Positions 25,601 to 39,500 of a stretch of 64,000 nucleotides of DNA are shown piece by piece. Source of the DNA: Chaetorhynchus papuensis (taxonomy: Eukaryota; Chordata; Aves; Passeriformes; Rhipiduridae); the NCBI GenBank assembly GCA_013396525.1, contig VWYX01000743.1:245917-309916 (forward strand), given 5' to 3'. Position 1 is the first letter of the stretch; every line of letters starts with the position of its first letter. The notes under the pieces were generated by a model. It was not told the DNA's origin. It ran no database searches and saw only the letters and a program-made list of their open reading frames with translations. The translations under genes and the position numbers were made by a program.

Positions 25601-28600
25601 ATCTACTCATTTTAATTATAGGCAGCTGAAAATACTCCAGCAATCTTTTCAGAAAATAGGTATGTTAAACACTGTATTATTCCATGGATTTTCCTTTTGG
25701 TCTGCTAGTAGCAGCTGACCATAAATACACATTGCATCACAAAAAGTTTGCACCTTATGTCCAGTTCAGCATTAAAAATAATGCTACACTAGCTTGTAAT
25801 TGATACTGAAAGCAAATTTTTGCTCTAACAATGGAAGCAAAACATGCATGAGGTTGAGAAGTACTTAACTGAAATGATCATTTGAGAATAAGGGGGTCAA
25901 ATTTTTCATAATTTAACTTCATAAAGAGGCAAATTTACACAGACGTATTTTCATCCTAGAAAAGAGAATTCCAGGCTAGGCTGTCTGCAGAAATCAATTG
26001 CTTCAATTCACTATAAGAATTCAAAGTTAAAGGATAGGTGAGATCCATGAAGGCAGATGCCTGGGATAAGGCAGCAAAGGATTTCACAGGACACTCAAAA
26101 TACTTCGTAGTTTAAGTATATTTTGTTCATTTCACTCCTTTTCATAATTTCCCTCACATGGGTGCAAAGAAAGGAGAGATATTTTCATCTGTAGATTTTA
26201 ATACAAAGTAGATATGATTTCATGACAAAGAAATTCAGAGATTAATATTTCTAGGTTATGGGTCATCATGGAAGGTGATACAGAGAACAGAAAATTTAAA
26301 TCAAAAGGGACTTTGTTACAAAGTAGGAGCAGATGAAAGAAAACTGAACTGGAAGCACAGGTACAAATTATACAATATATGGACTTCCAAGTATGATCAA
26401 GATCCCTGCAAAATGGAAAAAATATGACTGTGATGTAGGAATCTTTCTACAGTGGCAATTTTTTGAACACCTGTGAGAACTCTGAGAAGCTCAGGAGAAG
26501 ACTGGTGTGCAGGGCACTTGGTCGTGAGAGAAAAGCCACTTAGACAGTGGAAAAAGATAAGAAAATGATGATATTTAAGGCAAAAAGAAGGAAGAAAGGG
26601 CTCAGGCTGCCTTGACTGTATGGGAACAGCTGAGGACAAAAATAACAGATATCAAATCAGGTCTTTTCTGTAGTGATGGCATTAAAATTTTGCTAATCAA
26701 GATAACTTGCTTATCGCAAAGAGATACATAACTGCAGGAAACTATAACAAAGTGACAATAGTGCAATATAAATTACTTTCTTAAACAGTGGTGTACTGAA
26801 GATTTGTTTTTATTAGGCTGCATATGGGAGCAATCTTTGTGCTACTGTGCACAAATGAGGATTTTGTATATAAACCCCTTTTGCACACACTCACTAGCCC
26901 ACTGCTGGCCAAGCTGGTCTTTGTTTCTGATATCTCCTGACCTTGTGCTGGCCACAGCTGTCATGGCTAGGGCCTGAGTTTCTGTGTCAGTTAATTATAG
27001 ATGAAAGATACTATGAAGCATTAGAAACCTGACATTTTTTATGCAACTCCTTCTTCATGTCTGGGTCCACTTTTTCTCAAAGATGAGTAAGTCAAGTCAA
27101 ATCTTCCTAGTTTTATTACCTGTTCAGAGAGAAGAAATGCTCTGCTGTTCACAAGACAACATTTTGAACTTCAAATACTATGTTGAGTAGATCGTATTTG
27201 TAAGGGGCAAAGTGAGACTGAGAGAAAACGAGAGAAATCTATAATCACAGGAAGGGTGCAAAGTGAAAATCCAGGAACCCTATTCAGACTGAAGAGCAGT
27301 GAACTTATTGTCTATACAAGCCTGAAATTTTACATCTCCCAGCAAGCCTGACCCTTACACTGACTGCATTCATGACACCTGTTTGATGACATCATATTTT
27401 TTCAGATTTCAGGTAGCTCAGTTATTTTGTAGAGCCAGTCAGAGTTTTTTTATGCCCTTTTCTGCCACACCTGATTAGTCCCATTGAATGAGAGAAATAA
27501 ATCCAGCCTTCTGCAATGCTAGGTTATTATCATTGCATAGGAACAATAATCATCCATCACAGAAAATCCATATAAAGTTTATATGAGGTGTTCTAAAACA
27601 ATTTGGCAATAAGATTGGGGAAGGCCATATCTTATTGTAATCCACCTGCTCCCAGCAGTCTCCTGTTCCTACAAAGACAGTGAATCACAGAGAGGGAATA
27701 GAGAAGCTGCTAAAGCTCTATTGGTGACCAAGGTCCAGAGAGCAGCAGAATACTGCTTCTGAGCAGAGTAAATGTGGAAAGCAACTCTTAACCTTAGAAA
27801 GAAGAAAGCATGGAGATGCTACAAAGACACAAGAACATTTAAACTGTTCTTTCACTAAAACATGCAAGTAGTATAAATGTCCAGTTGATACCTTAGGTAT
27901 GAAAAAAAAAACCCCAAACCTAAAGCAAGCCCTTCTGAAAACACCACACTTTGGGATGAGTCTGGCTGAAGGTTCCTTTCTTTCACTTGTGAAGTAATCA
28001 CATCTGATGCTGCATTAAATGAGGTAGTTTGGTTTCTCCCTCTTTTCTACAGTTTCTCAGCTGAAAATAGCTGAAAACTCAAGTGCTAGCACTGAAGAAG
28101 TGCTCTGAAGTAATGAAATACTCCAGCAACACTGCTATATTAATTCTTTAATTAATGAAATAATTATGCTGTCATGGTTTAATAAAGGAAAGTGATGTAG
28201 AATAAGAAGGCAATCACAGAAATGACAGTGGAGGTTTCTTTTGTAAACTAATGGCATGTATTCATATATCAGTGTTCACAATGTTAATTGAAAACAAAAC
28301 AAAACAACTCCTCAACAGAAAAGCCATTATTTCTTCTAATAATGAAACTTGAAATTATTTTATAAGGAAGTTGTGTATTTTTATGAGTAACAAAAACCAA
28401 AAAGCAAACAAACAAAGTAGCCCCCAACCAAAACAACAAAAAAACTCCTGAAATCAAATAAAAAAGAGCAGCAGCAGCACCACCAAAAAAAATCTATAAT
28501 GAGAAGCACTTTTGAATACAGGTATTCAATACATTGATACTATTAACCACAGATATTATCAAAACATAATTATGTCAGTATAAATTTCTGATAACACGTA

Positions 28601-30970
28601 TTATGATGTAGTCAACTTGTTAAAAAAAATCAGCCTTGAAATAGGAGGCTTAATGTTACCATGTAAAGTCATACATTGGAACGCCAGTGAGGATCAACAT
28701 CTACCTTCATTTTTCAGTGTACAGGAAATCCCTTCTTATTTAGAAGAAATTTGTATGTGGATTTTTTTTAGCTAATTACTTGAATGCAAAGGTCATGTTA
28801 ACTTGTTTTTAATATGACAAATGGAATTCAAATTCTAAAGAAGGCAGGGACCATTATGACCTCTTATTCAGACTTCTGTTCTATGCTCCAAATTCCATCA
28901 AGACAAATTTCTTAACAGGTTTCATATCTCAGGAGACGAAGTTCGGCTTTGCCACTTCCTGTCGTGCACTAGCTTGATATAAGTCTGATATAGGTCAGAA
29001 CACAGTTATCATCAGAGCACAGTTGTCCTCAGGACTAGGGTGGGAAATAGCAGCAGAGCATTTTGTGAATTATCTGAACCTCTTTTCAGGTTCAGGTTCT
29101 CTCAAACAACTGGCAAATCCGGGATAATCCTTAACTTTAGGGCAGGTTATTTTAAAATCCTCTCAGGTTTTAGTTTCATTACATATTAAAAGACTTAAGT
29201 AGTTTTATTTGCAGTTTGACAATCTAGGTAATTAGATTAGTAGGTAATGCATAGATTTTGGGAGACTGCACCAAAAGTTTTGATGAACCCTTCCATTAAA
29301 ATTCTTGTTGCTCCATTGGTATTCATGTTTTATACTCCTCAGGCTACACACTCTTCTTTCACAAAACTAAAACAAATGGCATGTGAAACACATTTCTCTT
29401 ATCTTTGTTCTACAGGTGTTAGAATGGACACAAAGGTAAAGCAAAAGGTTCTTTCAAGGTCCTGAAGGAAGCCTGCCTTTGAGCCAAGAAATCTGTATTT
29501 TGAAGTTTCAATACAGTGTGATAATAACCAAGAACTCATTTTTGTCATTATTCGAGTGGTGTTCTGCTCTAACCATCATAACTGCTTTTGTTTTCTAGAG
29601 AAAACACATGTTAAACAGTCTTAGTGTTTTAAAAGTGTTGGCATCTGTAAACCTAGAACTCATCTTTTGCTTTGCTCCATTCTGGAAAACAAAAACAACA
29701 AAAGCAAGAGATCAATGAACTTTGACCAGTGAATTTGTCCTGAGTGAACTCTTCTGCTTTGTTCCTCAGAGAGATTTGTGTAACTGGACAAAAGGACTTT
29801 ATGTGAGCTGACAGGACTTCTTCATAACATGGGCTTTGAACTGGTGAATTTTACTGTGAAAAATATAGGAGTTCAAATTTGATCCAATCAATATTCTAAA
29901 CAGGACATACACTCAATTAGTTGTAAGTTCCCTAAGCTCCTAGATGAACCAGCTGGGAAAACGAAAAGTGGTTTCCCATTTATTTATTTATTTGCGTATT
30001 TACTTATTAACTTGAATAGTCCTTGAAAAGCTTTTAAGCCACTTTAAACTCAGTGTTGAAACTTACAATGTTCATTCATGACAAGACTGCTGTGCAAATG
30101 GAAATGGTACTTCTGACCACTCTCTGGCAGAGAGCAGCTATCCATTTTTCATTGATTGGAGACTATTGCCATTTCCTGTTGGCCAATGATGACAACAGAA
30201 ATGTTTTACAGTCTGTTGTTCAGAGCTTACACAACAGTGTGCTCAAACATTACAATAGCATACAGCTAAAAAGATCTCAACACTTTATTGTTACATCTAT
30301 TCACCAGTATTTCTAAACATCTATTCACCAGTACTTCTAATAATTACAGAGTGCTATTCACATTATTTGCCAATTTGGTGAAAATGCATTCATATTTTTA
30401 CGTTAACAGACCTTTGTGTGTTCTGAATTTAAAAACTAGACCTTTGTTCAAATACCTTAGAATTATCTGTCTGTGGACTACAGTTGCAAAAGACGTAGCT
30501 ATTTAAAGCATACCATAACATATGTTGTTTGCAATATTCACACATATTACAGTTTGTAATACTGTAAATTCTCCTCAGTTCCTCAGCAGACAAGCAAGCA
30601 GGACCAAATATGTGTCTTGGGCAAAGCAAAGGAGTCTATACTAAGTTTCCATCCAACAATGCAGCAGGACTGTGGCTAGAGAAGATTCAGACTTTATCAG
30701 ATTTCGATCTTTATTCTAATGTAACTCTTACCTCCTTGAAGGTTCATAATACTGCTTTCTCAATTATGTTGTGTTTTTCTTATTGAAAAAGCAGACTGGT
30801 TCTTTAAAAGTTAAATGTATTTCTGCAAATCTTTAATTGGATACTTTATACCTCCATCCAATGATGATATTTAATTATTTTGTATGGAAAATGGGAGGCA
30901 GCATTCTATAGCTGTAGGCCAGAAATACTAGATGTAGAAGACACTTCCTAGAGAAAAAAAATGCATTTTT
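22623..30970. other. Unique AT-rich noncoding sequence
   Basis: No gene, RNA gene or sizeable transposon is recognised in these 8.3 kb. Low-complexity A/C-rich runs occur around 28385-28490 and a TTTA run near 29980-30005. A 24-bp tandem duplication sits at 30294-30341. The segment at about 24900-25200 has the look of a conserved noncoding block (few repeats, TAATTA-type homeodomain core near 25036) but this cannot be shown without alignment. Confidence 0.55.
30294..30341. repeat. 24-bp tandem duplication
   Basis: Two adjacent 24-base units, 30294-30317 and 30318-30341, both begin catctattcaccagta and differ at about two positions. This is a recent local duplication, with no coding context. 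Confidence 0.9.
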
Positions 30971-31479
30971 TATGGAATCACAGAATGGGCAAGATTGGAA
31001 GGGTCCACTGGAGCTCATCTAGTCCAACCTTTCTGCTCAAACAGGGTCCCCTAGAGCACATTACTTGGGGCTGTGTCCAGAAGCTTTCTGAATATCTTCA
31101 AAGAAGGAGACTCTACAAGCTCTCTAGGCAATCTGATCTAGCACATGGTCACCCACACAGTAAAGAAATTCTTTCTCATGTTTGGGTAGAACTTCCTGTG
31201 CATCAGTTTCTGCTTGGTGCCTCTTGTCCTGTTGCTCGGCACCAGAAGAAGTGCCTGGATTCATCCTCTTGACACTCTCCCTTCAGTCACTTGTATACCT
31301 GGATAAGGTCCCCTCTCAGCCTTCTCTTCTCCAGGCTGAATAGGCCCAGATCCCTCAGCTTTTCCTCCTGAGACAGATGCTTCAGTCCCCTTATCACCTT
31401 TGTTGCCCTCCACTGCATGCACTCCAGGGTCTCCTGGTCTCTCTTATACTGAGGAGCCCAGAACTGGACACAGCACTCC
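30971..31479 (-). mobile_element. CR1 LINE, 5'-truncated, minus strand
   Basis: The plus strand starts with the inverted CR1 3' terminus (tatggaatcacagaatgg) and continues through 'ctagtccaacctttctgctc'. On the minus strand a 73-codon frame at 31287-31508 reads through CCVQFWAPQYKRDQETLE, RRATKVIRGLKHLSQEE and LGLFSLEKRRLRGDL, the conserved C-terminal block of avian CR1 ORF2. Similarity ends near 31479 (cagcactcca) where unrelated sequence begins, marking the 5' truncation. This is among the best preserved CR1 copies in the window, but it lacks the catalytic RT core. Confidence 0.95.
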
Positions 31480-31616
31480 ATTCTATTTATTCCTTCAAGC
31501 ATTTTCACTAATCACAAGATTTATTAATGCAGTCATTATTAGTAAGGAGTTCTCTTTTTCTTTCAGGCAGTACTTCATACTGTAAAACTGTCTTATGATT
31601 CTTCCTTAAAAACAAA

Positions 31617-31680
31617 TGAAAAAACAAAACCAAAAAACCAACCAACTAACTAACCAACTAAGCAACCAAACAAACAGAAT
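31617..31680. repeat. A/C-rich low-complexity tract
   Basis: Degenerate AACC/AACT/AAAC tetranucleotides form a purine-plus-cytosine tract directly downstream of unique sequence that follows the 31-kb CR1. It is simple-sequence DNA with no function inferred. Confidence 0.8.
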
Positions 31681-32300
31681 AAAGAACTCCAAAACCACAC
31701 CAAAACATCACATTGACATATTTTCATAGCAAGATTTCAGGCAACTGTTTCAGTAAGATTCACATCCTATTCAGAGCAAAATTGTTTGAGGAAAGTAAGG
31801 TTCTCACAGTCCTCTGGAAATATGCTTCCTCCTACTTTTTCTATCAATTTCTGAGGAAAAATTAAGTCCAGCAGTCTTTTCTAACAAAATAAACATCAAC
31901 ATATATATTCAAATTATGCTTATTGGCAGAGGATAGTGCTTTATTAAGTAGTATAGCTTCATTTTCACAGGGGACCAATACTAAATACAACTCTAATCCA
32001 CTACAAAATAATGCCTATTTAGTGGTTATTTCTGCACTTAAAAAAATGTTACCCTGAAGTGCATAGAAAATTTTTAAGCTAACTCTGTCATATCTCCTGA
32101 TTATACATTTGGAAAAACAACTTTCCTTATTAAGTCTGAAAGTAGGGATACGTGCAACAATATATTTTCAGATCTGTGCACACGTATACACTACCTGCAG
32201 AGCTGCACGGCTGCAACTGGTCTACAGCAAGCTAAGCATTCACCTGCCATTCCATGCATCTCGTCACTAAAAGCTAGGTGCTTCCAGGTTTTGGTTTAGA

Positions 32301-32341
32301 GCTGCAAAAAGTGCTCAGAAAGCTGCAAAAGTGCTCAGAAA
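32301..32341. repeat. Tandem duplication of about 21 bp
   Basis: Units 32301-32321 and 32322-32341 share gctgcaaaa and agtgctcagaaa and differ by one A in the internal A-run. A recent slippage or duplication event. Confidence 0.9.
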
Positions 32342-33472
32342 GGCAGAAGATGTGAAAAGCTAGTAGATAACAACAGCTAATTTTTTAAAAAAATACATTC
32401 TCAAGAAATCTCCTCAGTTATTTCTTAAGTAATTGCCCAGTTTTGGCTTTTTGATCCTATCTGAAAGACTGAAGTGTTTACGTGGAAATTACCTAGCAGC
32501 TACAAAAGGCAAAGGACACATCCAAGGAAGACGTGTGTGCTTTTATAAAAAGGCACTGGTAAGATTTCATAATGTCATACAGAATAGTAAGAACTGCTTG
32601 TAACTTTTTAACCGTCTAAATGGAATTTTAAAGTATCTTTCTGTATTCTAAAAGGCACTCCTTTTCTATTACAATGTGTTCCAACTAATCTCATTTAACA
32701 AATACTGCTTTCACAGGGTTTGTATACATGTTGAACTTGTATGTGTATTAGCTGCTTTTTATTCACACTTCCTCTGAAAGAAAAGCATGGTGTATGTGAT
32801 AGCTTAGAATGAGGTGAAAAATGAACATTTCCTTAAAATATCCAAATATTGTTCTTGAACTATTAAAATTTTCACCTATATATTCTTTTTTTCTTTTTTT
32901 TGCAGTTACATGTTTTAAGATTCAACCTTGAATTTTGTAATAATGAAAATATCTCTACCAGATAGCTGCAGAACTGAGAAGAAAAATGTTATTTAGAGTG
33001 TGTGAGGACATTTCACAATAAAGATGAATGGATAGTGGCTAAGACATACAATGACAAATTAGATGTGGAAAAAGTCCTGGGTTTTACTATATTGTGAATC
33101 ATAGATTATACTTTATTGCCAATTTCCTTGGGGTTTTTTTTTCACTTATTTCTTAATTTCTCAATTTCACTGGCCATTTTGCAGCACTTCATTGAATTGC
33201 ATGATAAGAAGTATTACTTGTTAAAAAGAATTGTGGAAATTCAGAAGCCTAAGGCTGTACACATATATCCTGCAACCAAGCAGAGCTATGACTTCTTAGT
33301 GATGTGAAATATGTCAAAATTTGGACACTGTCAGACTTGAGTGTTTGACATTGCTATGATGTTGGTTTGCATTGTACTCAGAAGGTGCCTGGCAGAACCA
33401 ACCGTCAGCATTTACTTGCAGATAGGGAAATAAGGTTTCCCCAAAAGCTGTAATTTGTGTTCTCTTACACAA

Positions 33473-33542
33473 GTTATATGCATTTTATATTACAGTTATA
33501 TGCATTTTATATCTTCTCTGATATAAAATGCATGTAACTGTA
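33473..33542. repeat. Near-perfect 22-bp hairpin with an extra direct copy of one arm
   Basis: Arms at 33491-33512 and 33521-33542 are inverted complements over 22 bases with a single mismatch (a T opposite G, which would be a U-G wobble in RNA), separated by the 8-base loop cttctctg. An 18-base portion of the left arm (gttatatgcattttatat) also occurs directly upstream at 33473-33490, giving two direct and one inverted copy at a 22-base period. The stem is shorter than a usual metazoan pre-miRNA stem of about 30 pairs, so a miRNA is doubtful. A replication template-switch origin is more likely. Confidence 0.9.
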
Positions 33543-36500
33543 TTTTCATCTCTAGGAAAAATCATCATCCATGGTTCTTGGTAACCTGAACACAGCAACT
33601 GGTCACACAGAGGGTACAGTCTGAGATGTACACAAATACCTTTGCTAGGGAATGAATGGATGGCTCTCTCTACTGACCTCCATCTCTGCTAAACAAAGCA
33701 AACACAAAAGTTGAGGCCAGGAAAGGGAACACATGTATTGCAGCCTTCTACTATTTTAGGAATGCAGGCTTTCCTCAAGAGTTCTCACTGTTTTTGTATT
33801 TTGCTGTTCTCCTCCTGTGATCTCCTTACAACTTCTCTCACAGTCAGCACTGCCACAGTGCCAGTGTCTTGTAACACCACAATGTACTCTCTGCATTCAC
33901 CACAACTGCAGGAAAGAACATCTCTCATACTTTCCACCTCTCCTTCTTCTAAGATATATCAGTAATTAGGTAATGATTAGTACATTGAACACTGTTGTGA
34001 AGACGGTCCTGATCAAAGAAATATCATTGCCTATCATCCTAGTAAGTAAAGGTTAACTAATCACATGGCTCAGTAGCACAGCATTTAAAATATATTAAAA
34101 AAAGCAGAAACAAGGTAAAAAAATAGGATGTGCATCTGTTTGTGTCTTTAGGGGCAAGTGTGTATCTGTCCAGAAAAATATTACAAAAGCATATGATTTT
34201 TGTCTCCTTCTCATGAGATTTCGCAGCTTGCCTGGGCAGCTCTGAGAATATCATATGCAAACTTCATGGTTCCCATGATGAGGGAGCAGGTTGTCCCACA
34301 CTGTTCTATCTTCTCCACTGGACAAATATTTGATGTGTTGCACAGGTACAGGGAATCAAAAACTTTTGGGATTTCAATTTTGTCCTATGGGAGGATCAAT
34401 TGCTGGCTTCCAACCAAACCTAGTGGTCACTATGAATAAAATCAGGTACCAGTTGGCAAAGCTCTACACTGCAGTGGTACACTCATGCATAAATACTTTT
34501 GTGTTTAATGGAAACATTTACTGAGCTCAGACTAACATAGCAAGAAAAGTCATGGTTTCCCATCTGGTAAGAAAATCAATATTAAATGTATAATCTAAGG
34601 GCAGTTTGTGAAACACACCAGAGAATATAAGCGGAAGGGGGGTATAAGCTTAACTTTATAGCCAGAAAAAAGACCTAAAAATGTCCCAAAAAGATGTGAT
34701 AGAAAAAGTGCACTGGGTAATCAGTTCTGGTTATTTTCTTATTTTCTTTTGAAGTCGCCTTAGCTTCAAAGACCTTGGTGACCAGTAAAAACTGCCTTAA
34801 AAAAGTCAAAATTTTCAATAATAAAATAGACAAGCTGTAATTTCTAATGACCTACAACTTTGGGATTGCAGACTTTAGAGCTTGTTATCCATGGATCTGT
34901 CTATTATGAAACAGGGAGGATACACAATTTTTTCTTTGTTTTTATGCTTTTCTGCCTCCCGATTTTTTTTTTACTTTAGCTATAAAATGTGGAAAAAAAA
35001 ACCCCACCACAGATTAAAGAGATAAGCCTGGTTGAAACGACGCTCGAGAAGTCCAGGAGCAATTTGCTGCTCATTAGGAAAGATGTTCATAAAGATCAAA
35101 TAATACCACTGGAAATCCAAAGGGCAGTATGGTGTATCAGTGTTGAACTTTGAGGTAAAGAGTTGATTTTACTGTACTAATAAAGCTCCACCGCACGACA
35201 TCTAATCTCATCAAAAACAATCCACCCCCTCACTTTGTAGTCCTCAAAAATCCCTTTGAGGAGCCATATGCTGCTGCTGCTGCTCTTCCAGCAGGTTATT
35301 TCCAGTGTGTGAAAACAACTCTGGGTCAGAGACTTAGCCTCTGTGTACCAGTCTCCATTTCCACAGCTGCTCCTGCTGCAGCATGGAACTCGTAACCTAG
35401 CCTCTCTTCATTACTAGGCAACTGTTATTCAACCTTCTCCTAAAGGCAAAACTGCATGCCTATAGAGATTATTATTGCTATTATATATTTATTAACCCTA
35501 TTAGCCCACTTCCTTTGTTATTTGCCATCAGTGTTTTCTTCTTCTGTGAATCAATGCTGAGACAAGATTACTGCTACAACTGAGTCAAATTCAGTATGTA
35601 TCAACTACGATGGATAGCTGTTAGGTCAGTTAGGTTTGGGGTGATTACAAGCAGGATTCACTTTTGACTAATGCAGCTCCACATGAAGCAAAATGTGAAG
35701 ACATATCCCCACTAATGAGGCTGGGTAGTGCAGACCACAGCAGTGCTAACAGATACTGCTGGTTATGTAGTGTCCTGAGGACAATTCATATCATATCCAC
35801 CTCCTCTCAGCCATGCTCTGCAGCTGTTCGCAAAACACTGTCATGTACACCAAAAGTAGTGAGGGTGGAGACCAAATAAAAGGTGATTTTATGTGATTGA
35901 GCTGAACATGGGTGAAAGGAGCAGAGGCCACTGAAGGTTACACGTCAAGAAGGGCCCTGGGGAAGGGACTGCATAGCCTGCAATTACACCGTAACTGCAG
36001 CTCTACTGACTAGGTGCAGATGCCTAGCAGACAGCCAAAATTTCTTTCCTAATTTATGCCTGTATTTGTCTCTCCCCTTCACTGTTTTCCTTCTTTTTCA
36101 GTCCTTATATAGGTTCTCCAGGGGAGACTTTACCATAGCTGCTGTGGAAATCTATCTTCACACAGGCCTCTCACAGGAGGTGGTGAACACCGCCATTTTG
36201 CTTTAACAGCAAATTTTTAAATCTTTGAAAGTGAATCTCATAAACCTTGACTCTTCACCCCTCTTCTGACTGAGCTAAGCTGGTGGGAGGTCATCTCCTA
36301 CTTAATGCTGAAAACACACCTTCTGAATAACAGACGAATCAAACTGTCTCCAGAAGCCAGTGCTGCTGGGCAAACATGTAGGCATTTAGACTCACTGCTG
36401 CTCTTTAATGCCTCTTGAAAAATCAACCATGTTCTTAAGCTGCAGTTCCTCATGTCATCCTTCTCTCCAAGGCATTGTGGCTTACATGCTAGAAATAATG

Positions 36501-39500
36501 AAATACATTTTACCCGCTTTAAAATTTCAAGAATATGGTCTTTAAAATCAAACATCTCCAAGCACTAATGTTTTGGCTAATTGAACCTCTCTGACATGTA
36601 GTCCCTTAGGTCTCGTGTGCTAAAAGTTCAGAAAAATTCACCATGCTGTGAATACATTACTCCTTAAAAACACCAGGACAAAAACAAAGTTACTCTTGTT
36701 CTGAACTTGCTGTCATGTTTCATCTAATAATACTCTTCCCATTCATGTTTTTGTGATGCCTGGTTGCTTCTGAATTAATTTGTTTCAAACTCTAAGGTGC
36801 CATTACTATATGCAAGAGATATTTCTTGGTAGGGAAAATTACTTGCTTTATAATTCCTTAAAGTTAATTTGATTCCTAATCTAATATATACACACATCCA
36901 ACACACATATTGACACATACTTGTACAAGTCTACTTAACATTCAGCGTTGTATAAAAGCCAAATTCAACCTGGAACATTTTGAAGGAGAAATGTACATGC
37001 ATTTTAACACCCAAACCCTCATTCATTTAAAGAAGAAATCAAGATTGCAAAGAAAAAGAGTGAAAATCTGGGAAAAAAACAGATTCAAGGTTACCTCTCA
37101 GTAAACAAGAAGAAATTCTTCCTTTAAGACTATCTATTCTGCATTTTGCTTTGATTTTAACTTTTAACTGCATCATGGTCTTGGCTCTGCCTATAACCAA
37201 ATATTGCTTCCATTATAATCCCTGCAAATGTTAGAACTGACTTCTGATATGAATTTTGCTTTGCATTTTTCCCACAGTTCTCTCATAACTTATTTAAAAC
37301 ATCAAGACACTTTTATTTTGCTTTTAGCATACCCTTGAAGGTTTCTTTATGCTACAGAGAGGCTATGGAAGGACATAGCATAAATAATTATAAGTCTCTT
37401 GCCCTGATCTGGCGCTGTGAATTAACTCAAAATTTGTGTTTGGAAACTATATCAGTTGTTACAAATTATTGTTTCCAATAGACCTGGGAGGGGTTTGGAG
37501 AGGGGTGGGGGAGGATGGTAGTGAAGATGTGAAAGAATTCAGAGGCTTAAGCTCAGAGTAAGTGAAAAAATATTTATTATATAACCATAGAATTAGAAGC
37601 AGATCTGTTTTCCAGTTCTGTGCCAGATATGAGACTAATCTGGGAGCACTGAATGCCAAATCAAGGCTCAAGCATTCTTGTAAAACTTATCTGAGGGTCT
37701 TAATTCATGTTTCTCAAGATTAATTACTGTTATCAAATCCAGCCAGTTAACATGATTCATTTATAATTTCCAATAATTTTAAGATGTCAGAACTTTTCAT
37801 CACAATAATTTTTTTAAACTAGTAAAAAGCTTCTAGGAAGTTCATCCTCTGCATCTTCTCCCATGAAGACTGTACCATTTATTTTTCTCTCCCTTTCTGT
37901 GACTAATTTGAGTTAACCTGCTGTTACCTCTTCTCTGAGAGAGTTCAGCAAATAAAAGAAACTGTGTGCTTCCTTTTCTCAGGTGCACTTGGTTATTGGA
38001 TTCTGGCTCTACAACACTTTGTTCTCTTGAATGGTAATAATTGATTCTGAAGAGACTGGAGAGTAATTCACGTTGGGTTGTTGTATAAATTTTTTAACCT
38101 CCAAAGCAGTATTTAGCAATAAGACTTTAGCAGTTTTACAGTCTTTCCAGAGGATTTAAACTAAAATCAGAGGATGAGATCAAAAGGCACAAGTAGCCAT
38201 GAAAATGGGATTTTCGTCTCTTCAGGCTTAGTTCTCCATCTGCCTGGAAGGTGGGTGAGGAGTGCAGTGACACCGGGGTAAAGTGGGATCCCACCAAGAC
38301 TGCTTCTCCAGTTTTCTATAGCACAGAGAATATATTTCTTAAACCACAGCAAAATCTCAATAAATGAAGACACACTGAAATTTTTACAGGTGCATGCACA
38401 TTTCCACTGTGTCTATGGACATCTAAATTGTAAAAGTGAAACAAACTTAAAAAGCTTTTTTTAAAAAGTGGGGAGAAAGAGAACAAATTAAACCATTAAT
38501 TTTTAAAAGCTGTAAAAGAGCAGAACACTTTGAATGATAACAAGTGCACTTTGCAAGTGCGGGGAAGAATTACATGAGCAGTACTTTGCCTTTTGAGACT
38601 ATGAACAGGGCTAATAAAGAGCAAGATCATTTGTCAGGAAACGGCAGCAAATCAGTTGTATGAGATCACTCAAACAGCTGCTCCCTTGATACGTGTAGGA
38701 CCAGCAGCTGGTTGTTCACTAACTAAGCCCTGCTTGCTGGCAAGATTTGTAAGGCTTATTTCCCCAAGCCTGGGAAAAGGCTTCCCCGAACACACACCCA
38801 GGATGCCGTTTCTGCTCTCCTCCTCAAAAGTGTCTTGCCACAAAATAGCCCCGATTTGAATCATGCTGTGGGAGAGGGCACAGCCCTCACAGCTTCTTGG
38901 TTTTCATAAAAGGGTGACCTTGGCTGTCATTCCTCACTTTCCCTCTCTCTAAGGATGCAAACTATCACAACAATGCACATCAAACTCTTTCAAGAAGAAA
39001 GTCCGTACAGCCTGAGTATGAAATGGAGGAACTATATAAAATGACTGCAAACAGGAGTAGCTGAACATTCAGACAAATCTGCATCCTTGAGATAACAAAA
39101 TGGGGCATTGCTGACAATGAGAAACTGCACTAATCTAACCTTAAGTGCACTGACCAGCAGATCTAAGTCTGTCCTGCTGAGCCTGACAATACTGCCTAGA
39201 CAATAATGACGTATTTAACTTACAGACGGAAGTAACATTCATTCACAAATTTGAAAAACAAAAACCAAAACGACACCAAAATCCCGTGACTCTCAAACTA
39301 GTCATGAAGGAGGACAGTTAGAAGTGAACCACTGCTTGGGCTCGCCTGAATCCACTTCCCACTCACTCCCTTTCGTACAGCTGACCAGCTTTGTGGTGAG
39401 CAAGAGTGCAAGGCAGAAACTGCTGCTTCTGTGGAGCAGAAATGGTGTAAATGGAAATGGCTTCTATGGTACTGTAAATATTCAGGTCAGGTAGACTTGT

